Of a stretch of DNA of 9,909 nt, positions 1 through 7,490 are shown one piece after another; positions within the stretch are counted from its first letter, which is position 1; every line of letters begins with the position of its first letter. The notes beneath the pieces are model-generated. The model did no database searches. It was not told the DNA's origin and saw only the letters and a list, made by a program, of their open reading frames with translations. Both the position numbers and the translations under genes were made by a program. Source of the stretch: an uncultured Clostridia bacterium (lineage in GTDB: Bacteria; Bacillota; Clostridia; Oscillospirales; Acutalibacteraceae); contig CALGCE010000167.1 in the NCBI GenBank assembly GCA_937884625.1, positions 1-9,909 on the forward strand, in the 5' to 3' direction.

Positions 1-1662
1 GGCCTTACCTTCGTTGATCTGCGTGACCGTTCCGGGCTCATCCAGCTCGCATTTGACGAAAACACCGACAAGGAAATTTTTGAAAAAGCATTCACTGCAA
101 GAAGTGAATTTGTACTTATGGCAAAGGGTACTGTGCGTATGCGTTCTTCTGTAAATACCGAAATACCCACCGGCGACATTGAAATAGAGGTTACAACCCT
201 TAAAATACTCGGAGAATCCCAAACTCCTCCGTTTGAAATTTTACCCGATACGGGAGCCAAAGAAGAAGTACGTCTTAAATACCGCTATTTGGATTTAAGA
301 CGACAAAATCTTCAAAACAATATAATTATGCGACATAAAATTGCAAAAATAACAAGAGATTATTTTGACGAAAACGGTTTTCTTGAAATAGAAACGCCTA
401 CTCTTATAAAATCCACACCTGAGGGTGCAAGGGACTATCTTGTTCCGTCACGTGTGCATAAGGGCAGTTTCTTTGCACTTCCCCAGTCCCCTCAGATGTA
501 CAAGCAGTTGCTTATGCTTTCGGGGTTTGACCGTTATATGCAACTTGCCCGTTGTTACAGAGATGAGGATTTACGTGCCGACAGACAGCCTGAATTTACA
601 CAGGTTGACCTTGAAATGTCATTTGTTGAGCGTGAAGATGTTTTTGCTATTGCAGAGGGGTATGTAAAACGACTGTTTAAAGAGGTTTTAGACGTAGATA
701 TACCCACTCCCCTGCCGAGAATGACATATACCGATGCTATGAACGATTACGGCTCTGACAAACCCGATACCCGTTTTGATATGAAGATAACCGACCTTTC
801 GGATATTGTTGAGGGTTGCGGTTTCGGTGCTTTTGCCGATACCGTTAAAAACGGCGGTACGGTAAGGGCCATAAACGCAAAAGGCGGTGCCGAAGTTTAT
901 ACAAGAAAAGAAATAGACAAACTTACCGAAGAAGCAAAAGGTATCGGTGCAAAAGGTCTTGCGTTTATACGCTTTATAGATGATACGCCGTCTTGCTCGT
1001 TTGCAAAGTTTATGAGCGAAGATGAAATGAGTGCTATATATGAAAGAGTAGGTGCCGAAAAGGGCGACGTTATACTCATAGTTGCCGACCGTAAAAAAAC
1101 TGCACTTTCGGTTTTAGGTGCACTTCGCCTTACCGTTGCAAAACGTCTTAACATAATACCCGATAAATACAACTTCCTTTGGATTACGGAATTTCCGTTC
1201 TTTGAATACAATGAGGAAACGGGTAATTACGATGCTATGCACCACCCGTTTACCGCACCGCTTGACGAATGTATCAAGTATCTTGATACCCAGCCCGAAA
1301 AAGTATTCGCCAACGCTTATGATTTGGTACTTAACGGTATCGAACTTTCAAGCGGTTCACTGCGTATAACCGACCCGCAGTTGCAGTCGCATATGTTTAA
1401 AGCATTGGGGCTCTCCGACGAAGAGGCAGAACAGAAATTCGGCTTCCTTACGGGTGCATTTAAGTACGGTGCTCCCCCTCATGGCGGTATGGGAATAGGT
1501 CTTGACAGACTTTGTATGTTAATGACGGGTTCCGATTCGCTTCGTGATGTAATTGCGTTCCCGAAAATTGCAAATTCAAGCGAACTTATGTCGGGTGCAC
1601 CCGCAGAAGTTGACGGTAAACAACTTGACGACCTTGCAATTAAGGTTAAAACAGAAGATTAA
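1..1662 (+). CDS. aspS: Aspartyl-tRNA synthetase, 5'-truncated by the window edge
   Basis: Class II aminoacyl-tRNA synthetase that charges tRNA-Asp with aspartate in the cytoplasm. The frame is open from base 1, so the gene begins upstream; the ATG at 118 is internal. The visible 553 residues start inside the N-terminal OB-fold anticodon-binding domain (FVDLRDRSGLIQLAFD at bases 10-57). The catalytic core follows: the motif 2 region around RCYRDEDLRADRQPEF (550-597), the bacterial GAD-type insertion in the middle of the protein, the ITEFPFFEY stretch near 1183-1209, and motif 3 GMGIGLDRL (1486-1512). E. coli AspRS has 590 residues, so roughly 40 N-terminal residues are missing. The stop at 1660-1662 lies 18 bp before the htpG ATG, which suggests co-transcription. 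Whether the enzyme discriminates between tRNA-Asp and tRNA-Asn cannot be judged, since part of the anticodon domain is outside the window. Confidence 0.97.
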   Translation, partial: GLTFVDLRDRSGLIQLAFDENTDKEIFEKAFTARSEFVLMAKGTVRMRSSVNTEIPTGDIEIEVTTLKILGESQTPPFEILPDTGAKEEVRLKYRYLDLRRQNLQNNIIMRHKIAKITRDYFDENGFLEIETPTLIKSTPEGARDYLVPSRVHKGSFFALPQSPQMYKQLLMLSGFDRYMQLARCYRDEDLRADRQPEFTQVDLEMSFVEREDVFAIAEGYVKRLFKEVLDVDIPTPLPRMTYTDAMNDYGSDKPDTRFDMKITDLSDIVEGCGFGAFADTVKNGGTVRAINAKGGAEVYTRKEIDKLTEEAKGIGAKGLAFIRFIDDTPSCSFAKFMSEDEMSAIYERVGAEKGDVILIVADRKKTALSVLGALRLTVAKRLNIIPDKYNFLWITEFPFFEYNEETGNYDAMHHPFTAPLDECIKYLDTQPEKVFANAYDLVLNGIELSSGSLRITDPQLQSHMFKALGLSDEEAEQKFGFLTGAFKYGAPPHGGMGIGLDRLCMLMTGSDSLRDVIAFPKIANSSELMSGAPAEVDGKQLDDLAIKVKTED

Positions 1663-1670
1663 TTTTAAAA

Positions 1671-1675
1671 GGTGA
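1671..1675 (+). promoter_or_regulatory. Ribosome binding site deciding the htpG start
   Basis: GGTGA, preceded by AAAA, lies 5 nt before the ATG at 1681. The GTG inside this site (1672) is in frame and would add three residues (MII), but it would then have no ribosome binding site of its own. The ATG at 1681 is therefore the better start. Confidence 0.7.
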
Positions 1676-1680
1676 TTATT

Positions 1681-3567
1681 ATGCGTACAAAACAGTTTAA
1701 ATCAGAATCAAAAAAACTTCTTGATATGATGATTAATTCAATATATACACACAAAGAAATATTTTTGCGTGAAATAATATCGAATTCTTCCGATGCTCTT
1801 GACAAGTTATATTTTCTATCCCTTACCGATAATTCGGTAGGCTTAAAGGCTGATGACTTTGAGATTAGAATAGAACTTGACAAGGACAACAGAATTATAA
1901 AGGTTATTGACAACGGTTGCGGTATGACCGAGGAAGAACTTGATAAAAATTTAGGTACCATTGCAAAGAGCGGTTCTCTTGACTTTAAGAGCGAAAATGA
2001 AAAGACCGAAAATGTTGATATAATAGGTCAGTTCGGCGTAGGATTTTATTCTGCGTTTATGGTAAGTGACGAGGTTACGGTTGAAACCAAAGCATTCGGC
2101 AGTGAACAGGCATATAAATGGAACTCTACGGGTGCATCGGGTTATACCATTGAGCCTTGCGACAAGGAAAGTTTCGGTACGGTAGTTACTATGCATATTA
2201 AGGACGATACCGACGACGAAAAATACAGCGAATACCTTGACCAATATAAAATCAGTTCGCTTGTAAAGAAGTATTCGGATTATATCCGCCACCCGATTAA
2301 GATGGAATTTACCACAAAAGAGCCTGTCGAGGGTAAAGAGGGCGAATACAAGGACGTTACCGAAATTCGCACCCTTAACAGTATGATTCCGCTTTGGAAA
2401 AAGGGTAAATCGGAAATAAAGGCAGAAGATTACAACAATTTCTATAAAGAGAAGTTTTACGATTATGAAGACCCTGCAAAGGTAATTCACACGAGCACCG
2501 AAGGTCAGGCTACCTACCACGCTTTAATGTTTATCCCGAAACACGCACCCTTTGACTATTACACCAAAGAATACGAAAAGGGACTTCAATTATACTCAAA
2601 AGGCGTACTTATAATGGATAAGTGTGCCGACCTTTTACCTGATTATTTTAGTTTTGTAAAGGGACTTGTTGACAGTGAAGACCTTTCGCTTAATATTTCC
2701 CGTGAGATGTTACAGCACGACGGTCAGTTAAAACTGATTGCGAAAACCATTGAAAAGAAGATAAAGAGCGAACTTGAAAAAATGCTCAAAAACGAAAGAG
2801 AAGCATACGAAGAATTTTTCAAGGCATTTGGTATACAACTGAAATTCGGCGTCTACAACGGATACGGTATGAATAAAGATGTATTAAAAGACCTGCTTTT
2901 ATTCGTATCATCAAACGAAAAGAAGTATGTGACCTTAAAAGAGTATACCGAACGTATGAAAGACGGTCAGGATACCATTTATTACGCCTGCGGTGAAACG
3001 GTTGAAAAAATCGAGATGTTACCGCAGTGTGACGCCGTTAAAGACAAGGGCTTTGAGATACTTTATCTTACTGAAAATGTTGACGAATTTGCACTGAAAA
3101 TGCTTATGGACTATGACAGTAAGAAGTTTGTAAACGTTTGTGACGAAAATCTTAACCTTGACAGTGAGGAAGAGAAAAAAGCACTTGAAAATGAAAACAA
3201 ACAGTCGAAAGATATGTTTGAAGAGATGAAAAAGGCACTTGGCGACAGCGTTAACGCAGTAAGATTTACAAGCAAACTTAAAAATCACCCCGTATGCCTT
3301 ACAAGTGAGGGCGGTATTTCACTTGAAATGGAAAAAACGCTCAATTCAATGCCGGGGGCAGATGAAAAGGTAAAGGCACAGTTAGTCCTTGAAATCAATG
3401 CAGGGCACCCCGTTGCAGAAAAATTAAAGTCACTTTATAAAGAGGATAAAGAAACACTATGTAAATATGCAAAACTGCTCTATGCAGAAGCCTGTCTTAT
3501 CGGCGGACGTTCGGTTGAAAATCCCGTAGAGCACAGCAGTCTTATTTGCGAACTTATGACAAAATAA
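1681..3567 (+). CDS. htpG: Molecular chaperone HtpG (Hsp90)
   Basis: Bacterial Hsp90, a cytosolic ATP-dependent dimeric chaperone acting on late folding intermediates. The 628-residue length matches the family (E. coli 624). The N-terminal GHKL ATPase domain carries E31 and N35 in the REIISNSSDALDK helix, the D77-containing VIDNGCGMT loop, LGTIAKSGS near 91-99, and the glycine-rich lid GQFGVGF at 116-122, with GTVVTMHIK closing the fold near 166-174. The middle domain has the conserved LVDSEDLSLNISREMLQ segment, in which R340 corresponds to the arginine that contacts the ATP gamma-phosphate. The C-terminal dimerisation region follows. No eukaryote-type charged linker or MEEVD tail is present, as expected for a bacterial member. 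It lies between aspS (18 bp) and the EIIC gene (28 bp), so it looks like an operon member; no CIRCE or other heat-shock operator is visible in the short upstream gap. Confidence 0.98.
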   Translation: MRTKQFKSESKKLLDMMINSIYTHKEIFLREIISNSSDALDKLYFLSLTDNSVGLKADDFEIRIELDKDNRIIKVIDNGCGMTEEELDKNLGTIAKSGSLDFKSENEKTENVDIIGQFGVGFYSAFMVSDEVTVETKAFGSEQAYKWNSTGASGYTIEPCDKESFGTVVTMHIKDDTDDEKYSEYLDQYKISSLVKKYSDYIRHPIKMEFTTKEPVEGKEGEYKDVTEIRTLNSMIPLWKKGKSEIKAEDYNNFYKEKFYDYEDPAKVIHTSTEGQATYHALMFIPKHAPFDYYTKEYEKGLQLYSKGVLIMDKCADLLPDYFSFVKGLVDSEDLSLNISREMLQHDGQLKLIAKTIEKKIKSELEKMLKNEREAYEEFFKAFGIQLKFGVYNGYGMNKDVLKDLLLFVSSNEKKYVTLKEYTERMKDGQDTIYYACGETVEKIEMLPQCDAVKDKGFEILYLTENVDEFALKMLMDYDSKKFVNVCDENLNLDSEEEKKALENENKQSKDMFEEMKKALGDSVNAVRFTSKLKNHPVCLTSEGGISLEMEKTLNSMPGADEKVKAQLVLEINAGHPVAEKLKSLYKEDKETLCKYAKLLYAEACLIGGRSVENPVEHSSLICELMTK

Positions 3568-3595
3568 AAATTGCACCTTTAAGGGGACATTTTAT

Positions 3596-4651
3596 ATGAT
3601 TAAAAAATATTTAAACAGAGTGTTTATCGACGGACTTTCGGGTATGGCATACGGTCTTTTTTCCACGCTTATTATCGGTACTATTATCTGTCAGATAGGT
3701 AAACTTATAGGTGAAAACTTAGTAGGCGAATACTTAACCGTCATGGGAAATATTGCAAAAACAATTACGGGTGCCGGAATAGGCGTAGGTGTTGCCTGTA
3801 AACTCAAATCTTCACCTCTTACTACCGTTTCGGCGGCAGTAGCAGGTATGGTGGGTGCTTTTCCGAAACTCTCACTTGAAAGTTTTGTTTTGGGCACACC
3901 CGGTGAGCCTTTGGGTGCATTTATAGCAGCCTACGTTGCCATTGAAGTAGGATATTTCGTATCAGGTAAAACTAATCTTGAAATCATTGTCACCCCCATA
4001 TCCTGCATAGTTTTAGGCAGTGCCGCAGGATATTTTATAGGTCCGTATATTTCGGTCGCTATGAAATGGATTGGTACACTTGTTAACATTAACGTTGAAA
4101 AAAGTCCTATTATCGGCGGTATGATAGTATCGGTAGTTATGGGAATGCTTTTAACACTTCCAATATCCTCCGCCGCAATCGGAATTTCTATGGGACTTAC
4201 GGGACTTGCCGCAGGAGCCGCCACAATAGGTTGTTGTTGTAATATGGTAGGCTTTGCGGTTATCAGTTACAGAGAAAACAAATTAGGCGGTCTTATAGCA
4301 CAGGGTGTCGGCACTTCTATGTTACAGATGCCTAATATTATGAGAAAACCGCTTATATGGTTGCCGTCAATAATTTCGAGTGCAATTTTGGGACCTGTTT
4401 CGTCAGCACTTTTAAAAATGGTAAGCAACCCCGTAGGTTCGGGTATGGGTTCTGCGGGACTGGTAGGTCAGTTTATGAGTTATTCTGCAATGACTGGGGC
4501 AGGTTTTTCATCAACCGTTGCGATACTCGAAATTATTGTAATGCAGTTCATTTTACCTGCTGTAATATCATTGGCAGTAGCACAGGGTATGTATAGATTA
4601 AGACTTATTAAACCTCGTGATTTATTTCTTGAAGATATAGCACATGCGTAA
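3596..4651 (+). CDS. Stand-alone PTS EIIC-type membrane protein (PTS_EIIC_2-like)
   Basis: A 351-residue, very hydrophobic polytopic protein with about eight to ten likely membrane segments, for example near 15-35, 105-122, 128-148, 172-190, 195-215, 255-275 and 308-332. The N-terminus (YLNRVFIDGLSGMAYGLFST) and the conserved loop GVGTSMLQMPNI...KPLIWLP (237-257) resemble the family annotated as phosphotransferase-system EIIC (Pfam PTS_EIIC_2). This recognition is from memory. Family members usually lack fused EIIA or EIIB domains, and no EIIA or EIIB gene is in this window, so sugar phosphotransfer is unproven. A CCC run sits at 213-215 in a membrane segment. AAGGGG at 3581-3586 is the ribosome binding site, 9 nt before the ATG. 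The last 8 bp overlap nth. The substrate is unknown; it could be a transporter that no longer depends on PTS partners. Confidence 0.8.
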   Translation: MIKKYLNRVFIDGLSGMAYGLFSTLIIGTIICQIGKLIGENLVGEYLTVMGNIAKTITGAGIGVGVACKLKSSPLTTVSAAVAGMVGAFPKLSLESFVLGTPGEPLGAFIAAYVAIEVGYFVSGKTNLEIIVTPISCIVLGSAAGYFIGPYISVAMKWIGTLVNINVEKSPIIGGMIVSVVMGMLLTLPISSAAIGISMGLTGLAAGAATIGCCCNMVGFAVISYRENKLGGLIAQGVGTSMLQMPNIMRKPLIWLPSIISSAILGPVSSALLKMVSNPVGSGMGSAGLVGQFMSYSAMTGAGFSSTVAILEIIVMQFILPAVISLAVAQGMYRLRLIKPRDLFLEDIAHA

Positions 4652-5282
4652 AAAAGAGTTGGCACTAAATGCGGTCGAAAGGCTTGAAAAACTGTATCCT
4701 GATGCTAAATGTTCGCTTAATTACAAAAATGCATTTGAACTGTTAATAGCAGTAAGGCTATCCGCTCAGTGTACCGATAAGAGGGTAAATCTTGTCACCC
4801 CTGCACTGTTTAAGGAATTTCCTGATGCTTTCGCCTTTGCAAATGCCGATATTAAGCGTGTTGAGGAACTTATCAAAAGTTGCGGACTGTATAAGACAAA
4901 GGCGAAAGACCTTATAAATATAGGTAAAGATATTGTAGGCAGATTTGACGGTAAGGTACCCGATACCATAGAGGAACTGACCACACTTTCAGGTGTGGGA
5001 AGAAAAACCGCAAATCTTGTGTGCGGTGATATTTACGGCAAATCTGCAGTAGTAACCGATACGCACTTTATAAGAATTTGCAACCGATTGGGACTTGTTA
5101 AAACCAAAGACCCACTCAAAGTAGAAAATGAAATGCGAAAACTGTTACCGAAGGAGCGTTCAAACGATTTTTGTCACAGAACGGTACTTTTCGGCAGAGA
5201 TATTTGTACTGCAAGGGTTGCACATTGTGAGAATTGTATATTAAATGACATTTGTCCTAAAATAATAGCAAAAAAGAGGTAA
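4644..5282 (+). CDS. nth: Endonuclease III (DNA glycosylase/AP lyase)
   Basis: Base-excision-repair enzyme that removes oxidised pyrimidines from DNA and cleaves the abasic site by beta-elimination. The 212-residue protein matches E. coli Nth (211). Visible elements are LSAQCTD (39-45), the helix-hairpin-helix LSGVGRKTANLV with catalytic lysine K121, the catalytic aspartate D139 in VVTDTHFIRICNRLG, and a C-terminal [4Fe-4S] cluster with spacing C188-x6-C195-x2-C198-x5-C204. All key residues are intact. The start ATG lies inside the end of the EIIC gene (shared ATGCGTAA, 4644-4651). No strong ribosome binding site precedes it, so it is probably translated by coupling to the upstream gene. MutY is unlikely given the length and the lack of a C-terminal NUDIX-like domain. 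Confidence 0.96.
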   Translation: MRKKELALNAVERLEKLYPDAKCSLNYKNAFELLIAVRLSAQCTDKRVNLVTPALFKEFPDAFAFANADIKRVEELIKSCGLYKTKAKDLINIGKDIVGRFDGKVPDTIEELTTLSGVGRKTANLVCGDIYGKSAVVTDTHFIRICNRLGLVKTKDPLKVENEMRKLLPKERSNDFCHRTVLFGRDICTARVAHCENCILNDICPKIIAKKR

Positions 5283-5289
5283 TATTAAA

Positions 5290-6129
5290 ATGCTCCAAAA
5301 AAGAGTGGCGGCAATACACGATATATCTTGTTTCGGTAAATGTTCACTGACGGTGGCTTTACCGATACTGTCGGCAGCAGGAATAGAAACACCTGTTATT
5401 CCTACGGCGGTTTTATCAACCCATACAGGCGGTTTTTCGGGTTACACGTTCCGTGACCTTACCGACGATATAATGCCCGTAGCAAAGCATTGGAAGAAAG
5501 AAAACATAACGGTTGATGCCGTATATTCAGGTTATCTTGGCTCAAAAGAGCAGATAGGTCTTGTTATGGACGCAATAAAGGAGATTAAAAACGATAATAC
5601 TATCGTAGTAGTAGACCCCGTTATGGCGGATAACGGCAAACTGTACGGCGGATTTGCACCCGATTTTCCGATGGAAATGAGAAAACTTTGCGAAACTGCC
5701 GATATAATTACCCCTAACATTACAGAGGCAACCTTTATGCTTGGTATGCCGTATAAAGACGGACCTTATGATGAGGATTATATAAATGCCGTACTATCGG
5801 GACTTTCAAAAATGACTTCTGGCAGTATAGTTCTTACGGGAGTATTCTTTGACGATAAGAGTATCGGTGCCGTATGCTTTGACGGTAAGGAAACCTCCTA
5901 TGCTTTTTCAGAGCGTATTCCTACAAGTTATCACGGAACGGGCGATGTATTTTCAAGCACCCTTGTGTCTGCCATAATGAACAAAAAAAGTTTGAAAGAG
6001 GCAACGCAGGTGGCAGTTGACTTTACCTGTGCTTGTATCAAACACACCTATGAAAATTACCCTTATATGAAATACGGTGTAAACTTTGAGGCACAACTCC
6101 CCTACCTTATGAAAATGTTAGGCTTATGA
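5290..6129 (+). CDS. Pyridoxine/pyridoxal/pyridoxamine kinase (PfkB/ribokinase fold)
   Basis: Likely phosphorylates a B6 vitamer at the 5' hydroxyl to feed PLP salvage, in the cytoplasm. The 279 residues have the PdxK/PdxY arrangement: an N-terminal AIHDISCFGKCSLTVALPIL segment (8-27), STHTGGFSGYTF (43-54), DAVYSGYLGS (76-85), the VVVDPVMADNGKLY strand-loop (106-119), TPNITEA (141-147), and the anion-hole/catalytic motif HGTGD (215-219) with D219 as the expected base. Homologues are usually annotated pyridoxamine kinase; ThiD-like HMP kinase is the main alternative. AGAGG at 5275-5279 is the ribosome binding site, partly inside the nth stop region, 7 bp after nth. The stop overlaps the next gene by 4 bp (ATGA, 6126-6129). 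I leave the symbol empty because pdxK and pdxY cannot be separated by eye. Confidence 0.88.
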   Translation: MLQKRVAAIHDISCFGKCSLTVALPILSAAGIETPVIPTAVLSTHTGGFSGYTFRDLTDDIMPVAKHWKKENITVDAVYSGYLGSKEQIGLVMDAIKEIKNDNTIVVVDPVMADNGKLYGGFAPDFPMEMRKLCETADIITPNITEATFMLGMPYKDGPYDEDYINAVLSGLSKMTSGSIVLTGVFFDDKSIGAVCFDGKETSYAFSERIPTSYHGTGDVFSSTLVSAIMNKKSLKEATQVAVDFTCACIKHTYENYPYMKYGVNFEAQLPYLMKMLGL

Positions 6130-6815
6130 CAAACGATTTTTATTCAAGAACAAAAGCACTTATTGGAGATAATTCACTTGATAAATTAAAAAACTCCGCC
6201 GTTGCCGTTTTCGGCATAGGCGGTGTCGGTTCTTATGCAGTAGAAGCACTTGCAAGAAGCGGTATAGGTACTCTTTATCTCTTTGACAATGACACGGTAA
6301 ACGAAAGCAATATAAACCGTCAGTCAATTGCACTTAACTCTACCGTAGGTAAACTTAAAACCTGTGTTGTAAGGGAGCGTTGCAAGGATATAAACCCTAA
6401 TATAAATATTATTGAATATCCGATTTTTGTAACACCCGAAAGTGACATACCGTTTGACAAATTTGATTTTATAATAGATGCTGTTGACAACGTAACGGCA
6501 AAACTTTTCCTTATAGAAAACGCTACCCAACGGGATATACCTATTATCAGTGTTATGGGTACGGGAAACAAATTATATCCCGAAAAACTTAAAATCAGTG
6601 ATATTTACGATACAAAAGAATGTCCTCTTTGCAGGGTTATGCGTTATGAACTTAAAAAACGTAATATTAAAAAACTTAGTGTCGTATGGTCGGACGAACG
6701 CCCGATTAAACCACGTGAAACAAGCGATAAACCAACCGTTGCGAGTATGACGTTTGTACCTGCCGCCTCCGGTATGTTAGCCTCATCATACGTTATAAGA
6801 AATTTAATTAAATAA
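6126..6815 (+). CDS. tcdA: tRNA threonylcarbamoyladenosine dehydratase (TcdA/CsdL, ThiF fold)
   Basis: E1-like adenylating enzyme of the ThiF/MoeB/HesA family. TcdA uses ATP to convert t6A37 of ANN-decoding tRNAs into its cyclic form. The 229-residue protein has the nucleotide-binding loop AVFGIGGVGSYAVEALARSG (27-46), DNDTVNESNINRQ (54-66), the IIDAVDNVTAK segment (116-125), and the YELKKRNI...VVWSDERP region (174-193) typical of the TcdA branch rather than ThiF or MoeB. E. coli TcdA is longer (268). In place of the usual clostridial CPLARVMR I see CPLCRVMR, with C166 and C169. Translation is coupled to the B6 kinase by the ATGA overlap. No ubiquitin-like ThiS or MoaD partner gene is nearby, which fits tRNA modification rather than sulfur transfer. 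Confidence 0.88.
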   Translation: MTNDFYSRTKALIGDNSLDKLKNSAVAVFGIGGVGSYAVEALARSGIGTLYLFDNDTVNESNINRQSIALNSTVGKLKTCVVRERCKDINPNINIIEYPIFVTPESDIPFDKFDFIIDAVDNVTAKLFLIENATQRDIPIISVMGTGNKLYPEKLKISDIYDTKECPLCRVMRYELKKRNIKKLSVVWSDERPIKPRETSDKPTVASMTFVPAASGMLASSYVIRNLIK

Positions 6816-6846
6816 TTGTTGTATTTTAAGTAAATACTACTTTCTG

Positions 6847-6851
6847 GGTGA
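6847..6851 (+). promoter_or_regulatory. Ribosome binding site deciding a TTG start
   Basis: GGTGA lies 5 nt before the in-frame TTG at 6857, the same spacing as at htpG. The alternative GTG start at 6848 lies inside this site and has no purine-rich site upstream of it. Confidence 0.55.
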
Positions 6852-6856
6852 GGAAT

Positions 6857-7369
6857 TTGGTAATTCTTTTTTCGGGGAGAAAAAGTAATGCTGAACAGGA
6901 AATAATAGAAATACTTACATTGTACGGGGCAAATTATATCTCCGATAAGGCAGTAATACTAGACGGTAACGGTTTTACCGTTATAAGTGAGTATAAAAAA
7001 AGCGACGTCAGGATAAAAAACGGCGTCGCTCTTTTTATAGATGATACCGACCGTTTTGACGGTCAAATTTTTTCTGACGGCATAATAGGAATTTGCGAAG
7101 ATACAAATATAAAAGCACTGAATATTTTTGAGAAAAGCGGTATTCCGGTCATAAGTTGCGGAATGAACGGCAAAAACACCGTCACTGTATCAAGTATTGA
7201 TAACAATTCGGCACTTGTAACCGTACAGAGAAATATTACCGATTGTTTTGGAGGTACAGTATATACAGGAGAATATATTATAAAACTTTCAAAAAAATAT
7301 TCCCATTTTGGGGTAATGGCATCAACAGCGGTATTACTGTTACACGGAATAACACCTGATAAATATTAA
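6857..7369 (+). CDS. Conserved-looking hypothetical protein, function unknown
   Basis: I do not recognise a named family. The 170-residue protein begins VILFSGRKSNAEQEIIEIL and has no signal peptide, membrane span or metal-binding Cys/His cluster. It seems to alternate strands and helices: a hydrophobic N-terminal strand, VALFIDDTDRFD near 61-72, a helix around KALNIFEKSGIPVISCGMN, then TVTVSSIDNNSALVTVQRNI, and a C-terminal FGVMASTAVLLLHGITPD. The last two stretches loosely recall the end of a Mur-ligase central domain (beta strands followed by an Ala-rich helix ending in a GI-x-P turn), but the ATP-binding motif is absent, so this is only a resemblance. The chosen start is TTG 6857 (GTG 6848 is possible, +3 residues). 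It is the last gene before the terminator at 7379, 41 bp after tcdA, and has base composition like its neighbours. An inverted-repeat cluster lies inside it. Confidence 0.7.
   Translation: MVILFSGRKSNAEQEIIEILTLYGANYISDKAVILDGNGFTVISEYKKSDVRIKNGVALFIDDTDRFDGQIFSDGIIGICEDTNIKALNIFEKSGIPVISCGMNGKNTVTVSSIDNNSALVTVQRNITDCFGGTVYTGEYIIKLSKKYSHFGVMASTAVLLLHGITPDKY
7001..7036 (+). other. Intragenic terminator-like hairpin
   Basis: The arms AGCGACGTC (7001-7009) and GGCGTCGCT (7022-7030) form a 9-bp stem with one T-G wobble and a 12-nt loop. It is followed by C and then T5 (7032-7036). On the other strand the stem is followed at once by six T's (6995-7000). It has the form of a bidirectional intrinsic terminator but lies in frame inside the coding region, so it may be chance or may reduce read-through. 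Confidence 0.35.
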
Positions 7370-7378
7370 AAACGTCAA

Positions 7379-7421
7379 AAGAAGTCCTCTGAGAATTTTA
7401 TTACAGAGAACTTCTTTTTTT
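7379..7421 (+). terminator. Rho-independent terminator closing the + strand operon
   Basis: The arms AAGAAGT-C-CTCTG (7379-7391) and CAGAG-A-ACTTCTT (7404-7416) pair as 12 bp around one C/A mismatch, with a 12-nt AT-rich loop and a T5 tail (7417-7421). It starts 10 bp after the stop of the unrecognised gene. Confidence 0.85.
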
Positions 7422-7424
7422 ACG

Positions 7425-7455
7425 GAATATGTTTAATATTTTTCGACAATACTAT
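7425..7455 (+). promoter_or_regulatory. Candidate forespore-type (sigma F/G) promoter of the M23 gene
   Basis: GAATA (7425-7429), an 18-bp spacer and AATACTA (7448-7454) resemble the Bacillus sigma-G pattern (GMATR, about 18 bp, CATNNTA), with one mismatch in the -10. No good TTGACA is placed for the vegetative factor, although TACTAT (7450-7455) could act as a weak vegetative -10. Some promoter must lie here, because a terminator ends just upstream at 7421. The leader would be about 30 nt, including AAAGGAG at 7474-7480. Confidence 0.4.
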
Positions 7456-7490
7456 TTAAAGCAAGGAAAAAACAAAGGAGATATAAGTAT

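Noticed and set aside
118..1662. Reading aspS as a complete gene starting at ATG 118
   Set aside because: The frame upstream is open to base 1 and encodes conserved OB-fold residues, so the gene is truncated by the window and does not start at 118.
1951..2520. 189-codon open frame on the - strand inside htpG
   Set aside because: It lies wholly antisense to an intact, strongly conserved htpG, its translation has no recognisable motif, and no ribosome binding site supports it.
6821..6837. GTATTT/AAATAC inverted repeat between tcdA and the unrecognised gene
   Set aside because: The 6-bp stem is A/T-rich, with no T-tract after it and no match to a known operator, so it is likely chance.
6888..6905. 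ATG at 6888 as an alternative start for the gene ending at 7369
   Set aside because: It is in a different frame and reaches a stop after five codons.
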